From Pluralibacter sp. UBA7423 (GTDB lineage Bacteria > Pseudomonadota > Gammaproteobacteria > Enterobacterales > Enterobacteriaceae): a stretch of 64,000 nucleotides of DNA. Location of the stretch: the NCBI GenBank assembly GCA_002470465.1, contig DKMD01000040.1:28006-92005 (forward strand), read 5' to 3'. Made by a program: the position numbers and the translations under genes. Shown here one piece after another: positions 9,153-17,463 of this stretch. The notes below the pieces were generated by a model. The model made no database searches. It saw nothing but the letters and a program-made list of their open reading frames with translations, and was not told where the DNA came from. Position 1 is the stretch's first letter. Every line of letters starts with the position of its first letter.

Positions 9153-9461
9153 TCAGTGAGCGATGAGCGCCAGCGCTTTATCCAGCACCGCTGCGCCGCG
9201 CATCAGGCCGTAGTCGGCCATGTCGATCACCGCCACGGCTTTGCCCTGCGGTTCGGCAATCGCCGAGAGACGGGCAACTTCATATTTGACCTGGGGGCCA
9301 AGCAGTACCACGTCCGCGCCCGGCAGCTCGCGTTCGAACTCGGCGACGGGCACGGCGTAAATATCCAGATCCAGTGCGCGCTGCTGCGCTTCCGCCTTCA
9401 TTTTGTTGACCAACATGCTGGTCGACATCCCCGCAGCGCAGCATAAAACGATTCGTTGCAT
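9153..9461 (-). CDS. PTS lactose/cellobiose-family EIIB component
   Basis: Soluble phosphocarrier that passes phosphate to the sugar during transport through the adjacent EIIC. The 102 residues have the EIIB lactose/cellobiose fold: MQRIVLCCAAGMSTSMLVNKM, with the phospho-cysteine in the loop C-A-A-G-M-S-T-S. Two adjacent cysteines (7 and 8) are present; the second aligns with the active residue. It has GGGGAA ahead of its ATG and is the first gene of the leftward operon. One palindromic site lies about 80 nt upstream. Confidence 0.92.
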   Translation of the reverse strand: MQRIVLCCAAGMSTSMLVNKMKAEAQQRALDLDIYAVPVAEFERELPGADVVLLGPQVKYEVARLSAIAEPQGKAVAVIDMADYGLMRGAAVLDKALALIAH

Positions 9462-9543
9462 GACGTTCCCCTTTAGTGATGCATGCGATCGCTTCCGACC
9501 CGCACGACTATATTGTTAAGATTATGTAATGGAGAAGGCTATA

Positions 9544-9558
9544 TGAAATTTATTTTCA
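9544..9558. promoter_or_regulatory. Probable RpiR-family operator, PTS side
   Basis: TGAAA-TTTAT-TTTCA is an inverted repeat 83 nt upstream of the EIIB start codon. The same TGAAA-N5-TTTCA form recurs at 9673-9687, before the divergent regulator gene, so both are likely bound by it. Confidence 0.6.
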
Positions 9559-9672
9559 TGGATGTGATCGATGCATAACTTTCAGCCAATAGTTGCGCCC
9601 TTACGGTACAGAGTTCAAGCAGAAATGTAGGCGGTATCAGCAATCAGTGGTATAAAGTGAGTCAACCATAAG

Positions 9673-9687
9673 TGAAAAATATTTTCA
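9673..9687. promoter_or_regulatory. Probable RpiR-family operator, regulator side
   Basis: TGAAA-AATAT-TTTCA lies 31 nt before the start codon of the RpiR-type gene, a position suited to autoregulation. It matches the pattern of the site at 9544-9558. Confidence 0.6.
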
Positions 9688-9718
9688 AACCGTGACATCA
9701 CGCAAAGGACCGAACCGG

Positions 9719-10462
9719 ATGGACATCGTTGGCCAACTGAAGGACGGAATGAGCCGTTTCAGCACCCAGGAATCCCGGGTGGCAACGTTTATTCTGGAAA
9801 ATCTGAGCTTTACCGCCAGCGCCTCGATTGACGAACTGGCGGCGAAAGCGGGCGTCAGCCCGGCCACGATCACCCGCTTTGCCCGCTCGGTGGGCTGCGA
9901 CGACATTCGCGATCTGCGTAAACAGCTGGCCCAGGCAAGCGAGCGCCGCTCAACCTGGGTATCAGGCCACAGCGCCGCGTTGCCCGCCGCCTGGCGCGAT
10001 CGTTTCGACGCCGTAAACCTGACGCTGACGCATCAGCTGGAGCACACCAGCGAAAGCGCTCTCGATAAGCTGAAATCACGCCTGCAAACGGCCCGTGCCG
10101 TGCACTGCTTTGCGCTGGGAGAGCAGGACGTGCCGCTGGCGACCCTGTTACAGCATCAGCTGCTGCCGCTCGGCATTGCGCTTAATCTTTGCCAGGATGG
10201 CAACCTGATGCGGATGATTGCCAGCACGTTGAGCGACGATCATCTGCTGCTGGTGCTCGCCACCGGCCAGGCGGACAACCTGCTCCAGGGCGCGACGCTG
10301 CAGGCCCGCATGCAGGGCGCAACCATTTTTGCCCTCACGCCTGAAAATCACGCACTTAGCAACATGGCGGCGGAAGTGCTGCCGCTTTCCTCTTCGCCGC
10401 AGGCTGCCCGCTATGCGCTGCTGATGTTGGTGGATTTACTTAACGATACCCTCAATGCGTGA
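9719..10462 (+). CDS. MurR/RpiR-family transcriptional regulator
   Basis: Probable regulator of the divergent PTS/GH4 operon. The 247-residue protein has an N-terminal RpiR helix-turn-helix domain (about 1-77, with the recognition segment AKAGVSPATITRFARSVGC) and a C-terminal SIS sugar-phosphate-binding domain (about 110-235), so a phosphosugar is the likely effector. The ATG at 9719 is preferred over a GTG at 9692 because AAAGGA lies 9 nt before it. The last site of a pair of TGAAA-N5-TTTCA palindromes sits just upstream. Sign of regulation cannot be read from the sequence. Confidence 0.88.
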   Translation: MDIVGQLKDGMSRFSTQESRVATFILENLSFTASASIDELAAKAGVSPATITRFARSVGCDDIRDLRKQLAQASERRSTWVSGHSAALPAAWRDRFDAVNLTLTHQLEHTSESALDKLKSRLQTARAVHCFALGEQDVPLATLLQHQLLPLGIALNLCQDGNLMRMIASTLSDDHLLLVLATGQADNLLQGATLQARMQGATIFALTPENHALSNMAAEVLPLSSSPQAARYALLMLVDLLNDTLNA

Positions 10463-10616
10463 TCCTCATCACGGCGCTGCTCGTGCCGTGACCAGCTGAT
10501 TTTGCGGCTTTTTTACCCACCTCACCTTCCCGGAAATTTCATTTTAATCCGCACTGCCCGCCTGCTGCGCTGTCCCATTTTTACTTTGTTCTGAATCAAA
10601 AAAATCGCAAACATGT

Positions 10617-10630
10617 TTGATGCAAATCAC
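10617..10630 (+). promoter_or_regulatory. FNR box before nrdD
   Basis: TTGATGCAAATCAC matches the FNR consensus TTGAT-N4-ATCAA with one mismatch. Anaerobic induction by FNR is known for E. coli nrdDG. Confidence 0.75.
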
Positions 10631-10673
10631 TATATATAGAACTTAGAATGCACCCCGGCCCTACATATTGTAT
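10627..10673 (+). promoter_or_regulatory. Tandem NrdR boxes before nrdD
   Basis: Two sites fit the NrdR core CWATATATWG: CTATATATAG (10630-10639, exact) and CTACATATTG (10661-10670, one mismatch). Their centres are 31 bp apart, three helical turns, the usual arrangement for NrdR pairs. The first box overlaps the right edge of the FNR site. Confidence 0.75.
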
Positions 10674-10835
10674 TAATCGTCTATTCTCACACCAATGGCC
10701 ACACAAGCCAGGCGATGAGATTTGTGGATAAAAAGGGCCGGGACTGAAGGAAGTGATTGGCGAATAAGCCCAATTGCGCTTTCAGTCAGCTTTCCCCCTC
10801 TGTGGATAACCTGTTCTTTTAATTATGGAGTGATC

Positions 10836-12974
10836 ATGACACCGCATGTGATGAAACGAGACGGCTGTAAAGCGCCTTTCAACTCAGCGCGCATCCAGGA
10901 AGCTATCCTGCGTGCGGCCAAAGCAGCGGGAGTCGATGACGCAGACTATTGCGCCACCGTCGCAGCAGTCGTCAGCCAGCAGATGCAGGGCCGCGACCAG
11001 GTTGATATCAGTGAGATCCAGACGGCGGTGGAAAACCAGCTGATGTCTGGCCCACATAAACAGCTGGCGCGTGCTTATATTGAGTATCGCCATGACCGTG
11101 ACGTACAGCGCGAGAAGCGCGGTCGTCTGAATCAGGAAATTCGCGGTCTGGTTGAGCAGACCAACTCGGCGCTGCTCAACGAGAATGCCAACAAAGACAG
11201 TAAAGTGATCCCAACCCAGCGCGACCTGCTGGCAGGCATCGTCGCCAAACATTACGCGCGCCAGCATCTGCTGCCGTACGATGTGGTACAGGCGCACGAG
11301 CGCGGTGAAATCCACTATCACGACCTCGACTATTCGCCGTTCTTCCCGATGTTCAACTGCATGCTTATCGATCTTAAAGGCATGCTGACCCAGGGCTTCA
11401 AGATGGGCAACGCGGAGATCGAGCCGCCGAAATCTATCTCTACCGCAACGGCGGTCACCGCGCAGATCATTGCTCAGGTAGCGAGCCATATCTATGGCGG
11501 AACCACCATCAACCGCATTGATGAAGTGCTGGCCCCGTTTGTCACTGCAAGCTTCGCCAAGCACCGCAAAACGGCGGAAGAGTGGCAGATTCCGGATGCG
11601 GAAGGCTACGCCCATTCCCGCACCGAGAAAGAGTGCTATGACGCGTTCCAGTCACTGGAATATGAGGTCAACACGCTGCACACCGCCAACGGTCAGACGC
11701 CGTTCGTCACCTTTGGGTTTGGTCTGGGCACCAGCTGGGAATCGCGCTTGATCCAGCAGTCGATTCTGCGCAACCGCATCGCGGGTCTGGGTAAAAACCG
11801 CAAAACCGCCGTGTTCCCGAAGCTGGTCTTTGCCATTCGCGATGGCCTGAACCACAAGGCTGGCGATGCCAACTATGATATCAAGCAGCTGGCGCTGGAG
11901 TGCGCGAGCAAGCGTATGTATCCGGACATCCTGAACTACGACCAGGTGGTAAAAGTCACCGGTTCGTTCAAAACCCCGATGGGCTGCCGCAGCTTCCTCG
12001 GCGTGTGGGAAAATGAAAACGGCGAAGAAGTCCACGATGGCCGCAACAACATCGGCGTTATCAGCCTCAATCTGCCGCGTATCGCGCTGGAAGCTAAGGG
12101 CGACGAAGCCGCCTTCTGGATGCTGCTGGACGAACGTTTGCAGCTGGCACGTAAAGCGCTGATGACCCGCATCGCCCGTCTGGAAGGCGTGAAGGCGCGT
12201 GTGGCACCGATTCTGTATATGGAAGGCGCCTGTGGCGTGCGTCTGAAGGCCGATGACGACGTGTCTGAAATCTTCAAAAACGGTCGCGCGTCCATTTCGC
12301 TGGGCTATATCGGCATCCACGAGACCATTAACGCTCTGTGTGGTGAAACGCACATGTACGACAACGAAGCGCTGCGTGCGAAAGGCGTTGCCATCGTGCA
12401 GCGCCTGCGTGACGCGGTTGACCAGTGGAAGGATGAGACCGGCTACGGCTTCAGCCTCTACAGCACGCCAAGCGAAAACCTGTGCGATCGCTTCTGCCGC
12501 CTCGACACCGCGCAGTTCGGCTTGGTGAACGGCGTAACGGATAAAGGCTACTACACCAATAGCTTCCACCTCGACGTGGAGAAAAAGGTGAACCCGTACG
12601 ATAAGCTCGACTTCGAAGCGGCCTACCCGCCGATCGCCAACGGCGGCTTCATCTGCTACGGCGAGTACCCGAACATTCAGCACAACCTGAAGGCGCTGGA
12701 AGACGTGTGGGACTATAGCTATCAGCACGTGCCGTATTACGGCACCAACACGCCAATCGACGAGTGCTACGAGTGCGGCTTCACCGGCGAGTTCGAATGC
12801 ACCAGCAAAGGCTTTACCTGCCCGAAATGCGGCAACCACGATGCGGCTCGCGTCTCGGTCACCCGCCGCGTATGCGGCTATTTAGGCAGCCCGGATGCCC
12901 GTCCGTTTAACGCCGGGAAGCAAGAAGAAGTGAAGCGCCGCGTGAAGCATCTGGGGAATGGGCAAATCGGTTAA
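10836..12974 (+). CDS. nrdD: Anaerobic ribonucleoside-triphosphate reductase NrdD
   Basis: Class III ribonucleotide reductase, which makes dNTPs without oxygen by glycyl-radical chemistry. The 712 residues equal the E. coli length. An ATP-cone regulatory domain opens the protein (about 3-95), followed by the barrel. The C-terminus has the zinc site (CYECG...CPKCGN) and the glycyl-radical motif RRVCGYLGSPDARPFN with its radical Gly. The ATG at 10836 follows TATGGAGTGATC and gives the conserved MTPHVMKRDGCK; a longer frame from 10722 is rejected. NrdG, encoded 106 nt downstream beyond a BIME, activates it. Confidence 0.98.
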   Translation: MTPHVMKRDGCKAPFNSARIQEAILRAAKAAGVDDADYCATVAAVVSQQMQGRDQVDISEIQTAVENQLMSGPHKQLARAYIEYRHDRDVQREKRGRLNQEIRGLVEQTNSALLNENANKDSKVIPTQRDLLAGIVAKHYARQHLLPYDVVQAHERGEIHYHDLDYSPFFPMFNCMLIDLKGMLTQGFKMGNAEIEPPKSISTATAVTAQIIAQVASHIYGGTTINRIDEVLAPFVTASFAKHRKTAEEWQIPDAEGYAHSRTEKECYDAFQSLEYEVNTLHTANGQTPFVTFGFGLGTSWESRLIQQSILRNRIAGLGKNRKTAVFPKLVFAIRDGLNHKAGDANYDIKQLALECASKRMYPDILNYDQVVKVTGSFKTPMGCRSFLGVWENENGEEVHDGRNNIGVISLNLPRIALEAKGDEAAFWMLLDERLQLARKALMTRIARLEGVKARVAPILYMEGACGVRLKADDDVSEIFKNGRASISLGYIGIHETINALCGETHMYDNEALRAKGVAIVQRLRDAVDQWKDETGYGFSLYSTPSENLCDRFCRLDTAQFGLVNGVTDKGYYTNSFHLDVEKKVNPYDKLDFEAAYPPIANGGFICYGEYPNIQHNLKALEDVWDYSYQHVPYYGTNTPIDECYECGFTGEFECTSKGFTCPKCGNHDAARVSVTRRVCGYLGSPDARPFNAGKQEEVKRRVKHLGNGQIG

Positions 12975-12990
12975 GCCTCTGCCACGTGAC

Positions 12991-13069
12991 TGCCCGGTGG
13001 CGCTGCGCTTACCGGGCCTACAGATCCGCCATTCATTGTAGGCCGGGTTAGCGCAGCGCCACCCGGCAT
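12991..13069. repeat. BIME between nrdD and nrdG
   Basis: Perfectly mirrored REP units: TGCCCGGTGGCGCTGCGC at the left and GCGCAGCGCCACCCGGCA at the right, each with an inner CCGGGCCTACA/TGTAGGCCGGG arm. It ends only 11 nt before the nrdG start codon. Confidence 0.88.
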
Positions 13070-13080
13070 GGTTATCAGCT

Positions 13081-13545
13081 ATGAACTTTCATCAGTACTA
13101 CCCTGTCGACATCGTCAACGGCCCCGGCACTCGCTGCACGCTGTTCGTCTCCGGCTGCGTCCACGAATGCCCCGGCTGCTACAACAAAAGCACCTGGCGG
13201 CTTAACTCCGGCATGCCTTTTACCGTGGAGATGGAAGATCGCATCATCGCCGATCTCAACGACACCCGCGTGAAGCGTCAGGGGATTTCACTCTCCGGCG
13301 GCGATCCGCTGCATCCGCAGAACGTGCCGCACATTCTGAAACTGATAAAACGCGTTCATGCCGAATGCCCGGGGAAGGATATCTGGATATGGACGGGCTA
13401 TAAGCTTGCGGAGCTGAATGCTGACCAGATGGCCGTGGTGGATCTGATTAACGTGCTGGTCGACGGGAAGTTCGTGCAGGACCTGAAAGATCCGGCGCTG
13501 ATCTGGCGCGGCAGCAGTAACCAGGTCGTCCATCACCTGCGCTGA
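13081..13545 (+). CDS. nrdG: Anaerobic ribonucleotide reductase-activating protein NrdG
   Basis: Radical-SAM enzyme that generates the glycyl radical on NrdD. The 154-residue sequence has the iron-sulphur motif CX3CX2C (C26, C30, C33 in SGCVHECPGCYN), the SGGDPLHP glycine motif for SAM and a close match to E. coli NrdG over its length. There is no clear Shine-Dalgarno sequence: the 11 nt before the ATG read GTTATCAGCT after the BIME. Translation may therefore be weak or aided by upstream structure. A strong terminator follows. Confidence 0.97.
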   Translation: MNFHQYYPVDIVNGPGTRCTLFVSGCVHECPGCYNKSTWRLNSGMPFTVEMEDRIIADLNDTRVKRQGISLSGGDPLHPQNVPHILKLIKRVHAECPGKDIWIWTGYKLAELNADQMAVVDLINVLVDGKFVQDLKDPALIWRGSSNQVVHHLR

Positions 13546-13579
13546 GGGTTCTGCAATGTTATCGCTACAGAAATAAAAA

Positions 13580-13600
13580 AACGCCCAAGGGCGTTTTTTT
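13580..13600 (+). terminator. Intrinsic terminator of nrdDG
   Basis: AACGCCC-AA-GGGCGTT stem followed by TTTTTATTT, 34 nt after the nrdG stop. A run of A on the other side would let it also work leftward. Confidence 0.9.
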
Positions 13601-13687
13601 ATTTATAAACAGCAATCAGGACACTCTGATATTTTCAGATTACGGCGCGAGCGATTCACCTGAATATATTATGCCTGATGCGGTTTT

Positions 13688-13885
13688 TTATTTACGATAC
13701 TGCATCGGGGCGTAGCCCGATTGAATAAACGTAAAGACATTATCAAACGGCACCATGGCCGATTTACAGAAAATGCATTTCGCACCATGCGGATTGCTTT
13801 TCGTCACATCAAAAGCGGAGGTGCGGTACTGCGAGCCATGGCAGCATGGGCAGCGAAAATGGATAGATTGAGTCGTATTTTTCAT
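13688..13885 (-). CDS. YmcF/YnfQ-like small zinc-ribbon protein
   Basis: 65 residues with two CXXC pairs (RCPCCHGSQYRTSAFDV and GAKCIFCKS), which suggest a small zinc ribbon. The sequence closely resembles the E. coli cold-shock small proteins YmcF and YnfQ, with the FRCPCCHGSQYRTSAFDV block identical in my recollection of YmcF. AAAGG precedes the ATG. In E. coli these proteins are encoded beside csp genes; here no csp gene is nearby. Molecular function is unknown. Its upstream region is AT-rich, unlike the neighbouring genes. Confidence 0.85.
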   Translation of the reverse strand: MKNTTQSIHFRCPCCHGSQYRTSAFDVTKSNPHGAKCIFCKSAMVPFDNVFTFIQSGYAPMQYRK

Positions 13886-14170
13886 ATCAATAACCTTTAT
13901 AATTTTTTTGGGTAAGTGGCCTGAAACAAAATTTGACGAGGTACAAAAGAAAAAACACCAGGAGATATCGGAGGATACTGCAGATGATGGGAATTGCTTT
14001 TAGGGTAACTTCAGTAAATTTTCACGTTCAAACCAGACCATCATTAACTCATGAATATTGTTTTCCGGCAAGCCCCGTTATAAAAAGAATTGTAAATAAC
14101 AGGATTACGCGTTGTCATTGACGATAAGCAGTAAGCATTTCTTACACTTACTGCTCAGCATAAATAGCCA
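13886..14170. other. AT-rich spacer with inverted repeat
   Basis: Gene-free 285 nt upstream of the YmcF-like gene and downstream of the large PRD regulator. It is markedly more AT-rich than the flanks. At 14127-14155 the arms AGCAGTAAG and CTTACTGCT form a perfect 9-bp inverted repeat with an 11-nt loop; no T-run follows on either strand, so it may be an operator or an mRNA 3' structure. The rest may be a long 5' leader of the small protein. Confidence 0.5.
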
Positions 14171-16081
14171 TTAAAAGCGGCTCACGCACTCCATCGCCAC
14201 CGTTTTAAATTCTCTGAAGTTCTTGCAGCTGCACAGCCTCGCCATCGCCCGCTCCCGCAGGAAGGTGACGAAAATATCGTAGATCGCCATCGCCTCTTCG
14301 TATTCGCTTTTGCTGATCGCCAGCAGGAAAATCACATGCGCAGTTTCATCGCCCCAGGCGATTCCCTGTGGCGCAAGCACGGTGTAGACCACGGTCTTCT
14401 TCGCCAGCAGCCCCAGGGCGTGCGGCAGTGCAATACCGTCGCCGAGCATGGTGCTGACAATGGCCTCACGCTCCACTACCGATGCGACAAATTCGTTGTC
14501 AACAAACCCTTCATCGCTCAGTTGCTTACACAGCCCGGCGAACAGCGTCTGCTGATCGATAGGCTCGTTGATAATGCGGAAATGGCGGGCGTCGAAAAAC
14601 TTCTCCAGCATCCACGGACGGGTGCGGTCCACCAGCACCAGCTTGCCGATTTGTTCCAGCTGATACTCCGTCGGGAACGGCGACATCACTACCACCGGCT
14701 TGTCTTTATCCGTGATACGCACCGTTGAAACAACAAAATCTTCGCTGATGCTTTCGCGCTGTTCGTAGTCGCGCTGGGTGATGGTTTCGGTCATTTCGAG
14801 CTGCGGATATTTGCGCTGTAGCACCGCCTCAATCATGCGCACCATCGCGTTTCCGGCGTCGCACACCAGCAGCACACGCGGCTGACGCTGGTAGCCGATG
14901 TTGTAATGACGCTCCAGCCCCACGCCAATGTGCAGCACCAGAAAACCAATTTCGTTTTCGCTGATGGTCCAGGGCGTGTATTTGCTCCAGCCCGACACCG
15001 CAGCGAGAGTCATGTCCCAGGCCATCGGGTAGTGCTGTTTGATGTTATCGAGCAGCGGGTTGGGGATCATTATCTGGTAGCGCACACGGGTGATCATGGT
15101 TTTGATATGCGTCAGCAGGTCTGCGTGCAGCTGCTCATCGCTGAGCAGGTTGTAGTTATAGTGGCTGTTGATGTACTGGAGAATGTAGTTCACCAGCGCT
15201 TCGTCATCGTCGGCGTTGATCTGGCTCGGCGCGATATCCTGAACCTGACGTGCTGCAATGTGCACCCGAAGCCAGTTTTCTTCCGAAGCCGCCAGGGTTT
15301 TGCCCGCCAACTTTTGAATCGCGGCCGCAAGATCGCGAGCAGCATGGCGCACGTTCTCTTCCACATCATCGGCGGTAAATTCCGGCAGCGGATACCCTTC
15401 ACTGACGCGGCGCACCGCCACCGCGCAGTAAAGACGCACGAACAGCTCGCCTTCGTCCGTCAAACGAATGTGCCAACGGCTGAAGACCTCCTGCAGGACC
15501 GCCGTCAGTTGCTCCGGCACGCCAGCGTTCAGCGCTTCCTGAGTCAACAGCGGGTTGGCGCTGTCCTGCTGGGCCAGCTGCCAGAGCAGGTCGGTAAGGC
15601 AGGCGCGAATGGCCATCTCGCTGCCGAAAAGCTTCACGCCGTGGCGCGGACGGGTTTCCAGCGTCAGCTGATAGCGCGCCAGCCACTCGCGCACCTCAGC
15701 CATATCCCCCTGAAGCGTGGCGCGACTGACAAACCATTCATCCGCCAGATCTTCAAGCTTGAGCGAAAAGGCCGACGTCAGAAATCGCACCATCAGATAG
15801 TGAACGCGCTCAGTGCCGGTGCGTGGAATGCGCAATGCGCGCGGGCGGGAATCCTGCAAGGACTGGAACAGTGCCGGGTCGTCAACGCGCAGCTGATAGC
15901 CGTTGCCCCGACTCAGCACGAACTGCGCGCCGTGCTGAACCAGCAGCGCATTGAGTGCGGTGATATCTGCCCGAACGGTTCGCGTGGAAACAGAAAGCCG
16001 CCGGGCGAGTTCGTCCTGCGGCAGCGTTTCGTTTTGCAGCATGTCAAAAAGCTGCGCTAAGCGTTGATTCGGGAATCGCAC
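14171..16081 (-). CDS. PRD-containing transcriptional regulator with EIIB-like and EIIA domains (LicR/MtlR type)
   Basis: Probable activator of the neighbouring catabolic cluster, controlled by PTS phosphorylation. The 636 residues show, in order, an N-terminal helix-turn-helix (LARRLSVSTRTVRADI, about 25-40) and a second helical DNA-binding region (85-175). Two PTS regulation domains follow (about 190-290 and 300-395, with candidate His at 246, 274, 325 and 384). Then come an EIIB-like domain with Cys407 in VLLVCDAGNAM and a C-terminal mannitol/fructose-type EIIA domain with His554 in IALPHALG. The start is GTG at 16081, with AGGA upstream. It is the last gene of the leftward cluster. RNA antitermination is less likely because no CAT-type RNA-binding domain is seen. 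Confidence 0.88.
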   Translation of the reverse strand: MRFPNQRLAQLFDMLQNETLPQDELARRLSVSTRTVRADITALNALLVQHGAQFVLSRGNGYQLRVDDPALFQSLQDSRPRALRIPRTGTERVHYLMVRFLTSAFSLKLEDLADEWFVSRATLQGDMAEVREWLARYQLTLETRPRHGVKLFGSEMAIRACLTDLLWQLAQQDSANPLLTQEALNAGVPEQLTAVLQEVFSRWHIRLTDEGELFVRLYCAVAVRRVSEGYPLPEFTADDVEENVRHAARDLAAAIQKLAGKTLAASEENWLRVHIAARQVQDIAPSQINADDDEALVNYILQYINSHYNYNLLSDEQLHADLLTHIKTMITRVRYQIMIPNPLLDNIKQHYPMAWDMTLAAVSGWSKYTPWTISENEIGFLVLHIGVGLERHYNIGYQRQPRVLLVCDAGNAMVRMIEAVLQRKYPQLEMTETITQRDYEQRESISEDFVVSTVRITDKDKPVVVMSPFPTEYQLEQIGKLVLVDRTRPWMLEKFFDARHFRIINEPIDQQTLFAGLCKQLSDEGFVDNEFVASVVEREAIVSTMLGDGIALPHALGLLAKKTVVYTVLAPQGIAWGDETAHVIFLLAISKSEYEEAMAIYDIFVTFLRERAMARLCSCKNFREFKTVAMECVSRF

Positions 16082-16103
16082 TCCGGTGTCCTCATGTTCA
16101 GAA

Positions 16104-16120
16104 CGGGCGCTAAGCGCCCG
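16104..16120 (-). terminator. Hairpin between lactonase and PRD regulator genes
   Basis: CGGGCGC-TAA-GCGCCCG is a perfect 7-bp stem between the lactonase stop and the regulator start. No T-run follows on the minus strand, so it is probably an intercistronic hairpin rather than a full terminator. Confidence 0.5.
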
Positions 16121-16132
16121 CGGTGTTTCTTA

Positions 16133-17275
16133 TTATTTTGGTGATATCACCATTTGCGACGGGCTGCCCACGGCGGTATAGCCCGGCTCAAAGGTCAGCT
16201 TGCCGCTGTGCGGTGCGACTTTAAAGCGAGTAATATTGTCACTGCGCTGGTTCATCACATACAGCCACTGCCCCTCAGGGTCGAGCGTAACGGTGCGCGG
16301 GTAATCGCCGCGGGTCCAGACATCATCCTGATGAACGAGCTCGCCGTCGGCAGATACCGTAAAGTGTGCGACGCTGTTATGCAAACGATTGGCGACATAG
16401 AGCTGCTTTCCATCCTGGCTGAGCGCCAGTCCGGCGGCAAAACTGGTGCCTTTGTACTCTTTCGGCAGCGCAGAAACCGTTTTGCCTTCCGTCAACAGAC
16501 CTTTGTCTTTGTCGAGATGGTAATGCGTCAGCGTTGAAGCTTCCTCATTAATTAACCATAGCCCGTCCCCCTTCGGCGTGAAGACAAAATGACGCGGCCC
16601 TGCGCCTTTTGAAGAGGCATTAATAAACGGCGGCGTGTTTGGCGTCAGCTTGCCGGTCGCGTCATCCAGCTGATACTGATAGATACGATCGAGCCCCAGA
16701 TCGGTGGAGAAGACGTATTTTCCCTGAGGATCGGCAGAAATCATATGCGCATGCGGCCCGTTATGATCGCTGATGGCAAAGCTGCCTTCCGCTGCCGCTC
16801 CCGGTTTGCCCGCGCCCGCCGGGCCTTCATCCTGATGCGTGTCCGAGGCTTCACTCAGGCTACCGTCTTCCTTCACCGGCAATACCGCAATCGTGCCGCT
16901 GACGTAGTTTGCCACCAGAAGATGACGACCGTTCGGCGTCAGCGACAGATAAACCGGGCCCGCACCGCCGGAGGAGACCTGATTGAGCTCGGTGAGCGAG
17001 CCGTCTGCGCCTATTTTCAGCGCCTGCACCACACCTTTTTCGGCTTCGCTTGCGACATACAGCGTTTTGCCGTCGTGCGATACCGTCAGCTGCGCGGCGT
17101 TAGGCAGTGAACTGACCAGCGTTTTATCGTGCAAATCGCCGGTCTTCGGATCGATCGTAAAGCGGTAAAGCCCTTCGCCGTTCGGATTATAAGTCCCCAC
17201 CCAGGCGTACTGGGCGTGAGCGGCGGTAGCCAGCAGAGAGAATGAAGCGACAAGCAGGTGACGTGCAGACAGCAT
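16133..17275 (-). CDS. Secreted lactonase-family beta-propeller protein (YbhE/Pgl-like)
   Basis: 380 residues of the seven-bladed lactonase family related to 6-phosphogluconolactonase Pgl, but with a clear signal peptide (MLSARHLLVASFSLLATAAHA, cut before QYAWVG), so it acts in the periplasm. Propeller repeats of the form GRHLLVANYVSGTIAVL and GKQLYVANRLHNSV are visible, as is GPRHFVFTPKG. A periplasmic member cannot serve the pentose phosphate pathway; it could open a sugar lactone before uptake by the adjacent system. ATG 17275 follows AAGGAG; a longer frame running through the repeat element is not credible. A repeat cluster separates it from the DgaF-type gene. Confidence 0.82.
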   Translation of the reverse strand: MLSARHLLVASFSLLATAAHAQYAWVGTYNPNGEGLYRFTIDPKTGDLHDKTLVSSLPNAAQLTVSHDGKTLYVASEAEKGVVQALKIGADGSLTELNQVSSGGAGPVYLSLTPNGRHLLVANYVSGTIAVLPVKEDGSLSEASDTHQDEGPAGAGKPGAAAEGSFAISDHNGPHAHMISADPQGKYVFSTDLGLDRIYQYQLDDATGKLTPNTPPFINASSKGAGPRHFVFTPKGDGLWLINEEASTLTHYHLDKDKGLLTEGKTVSALPKEYKGTSFAAGLALSQDGKQLYVANRLHNSVAHFTVSADGELVHQDDVWTRGDYPRTVTLDPEGQWLYVMNQRSDNITRFKVAPHSGKLTFEPGYTAVGSPSQMVISPK

Positions 17276-17317
17276 GATGACTCCTTGACGGTGATTGAGC
17301 AGAAGTGAGGTCTGATG

Positions 17318-17458
17318 CCCTCTCCCCGGCCCTCTCCCACAGGGAGAGGGAGAAGAGAATGAGCAGCAGTCCAGTTCTTTCCCTTTGCAGGGGAAGAGAA
17401 AAAATACGAGCACAATCCAGTTCCCTCTCCCTGAGGGAGAGGGTTAGGGAGAGGGGGG
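17318..17458. repeat. CCCTCTCC-type palindromic repeat cluster
   Basis: Three copies, one degenerate, of the palindrome CCCTCTCCCxxAGGGAGAGGG, with CCGGCCCTCTCCC and GGGTTAGGGAGAGGGG borders. The same family occurs at 29026, 34335, 52698 and 63982. It lies between two genes of the leftward cluster. Confidence 0.8.
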
Positions 17459-17463
17459 AAAAA

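Larger units (their letters stand above)
10463..10835. other. Regulatory gap between the RpiR gene and nrdD
   Basis: 373 nt without a gene. The right half holds the FNR and NrdR sites listed separately. I see no convincing intrinsic terminator for the RpiR gene and no small frame with a ribosome site; the nrdD frame extends upstream to 10722 but without homology. Confidence 0.7.

Noticed and set aside
10722..10835. Upstream extension of nrdD by 38 codons
   Set aside because: The added residues have no homology, lie in the regulatory region, and the ATG at 10836 has its own ribosome site and gives the E. coli start.
13933..14121. Plus-strand frame of 62 codons in the AT-rich spacer
   Set aside because: No ribosome site, no recognisable sequence, and weak codon use; best explained as chance.
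17276..17413. Upstream extension of the lactonase through a repeat element
   Set aside because: The added residues are encoded by the CCCTCTCC repeat and would bury the signal peptide.
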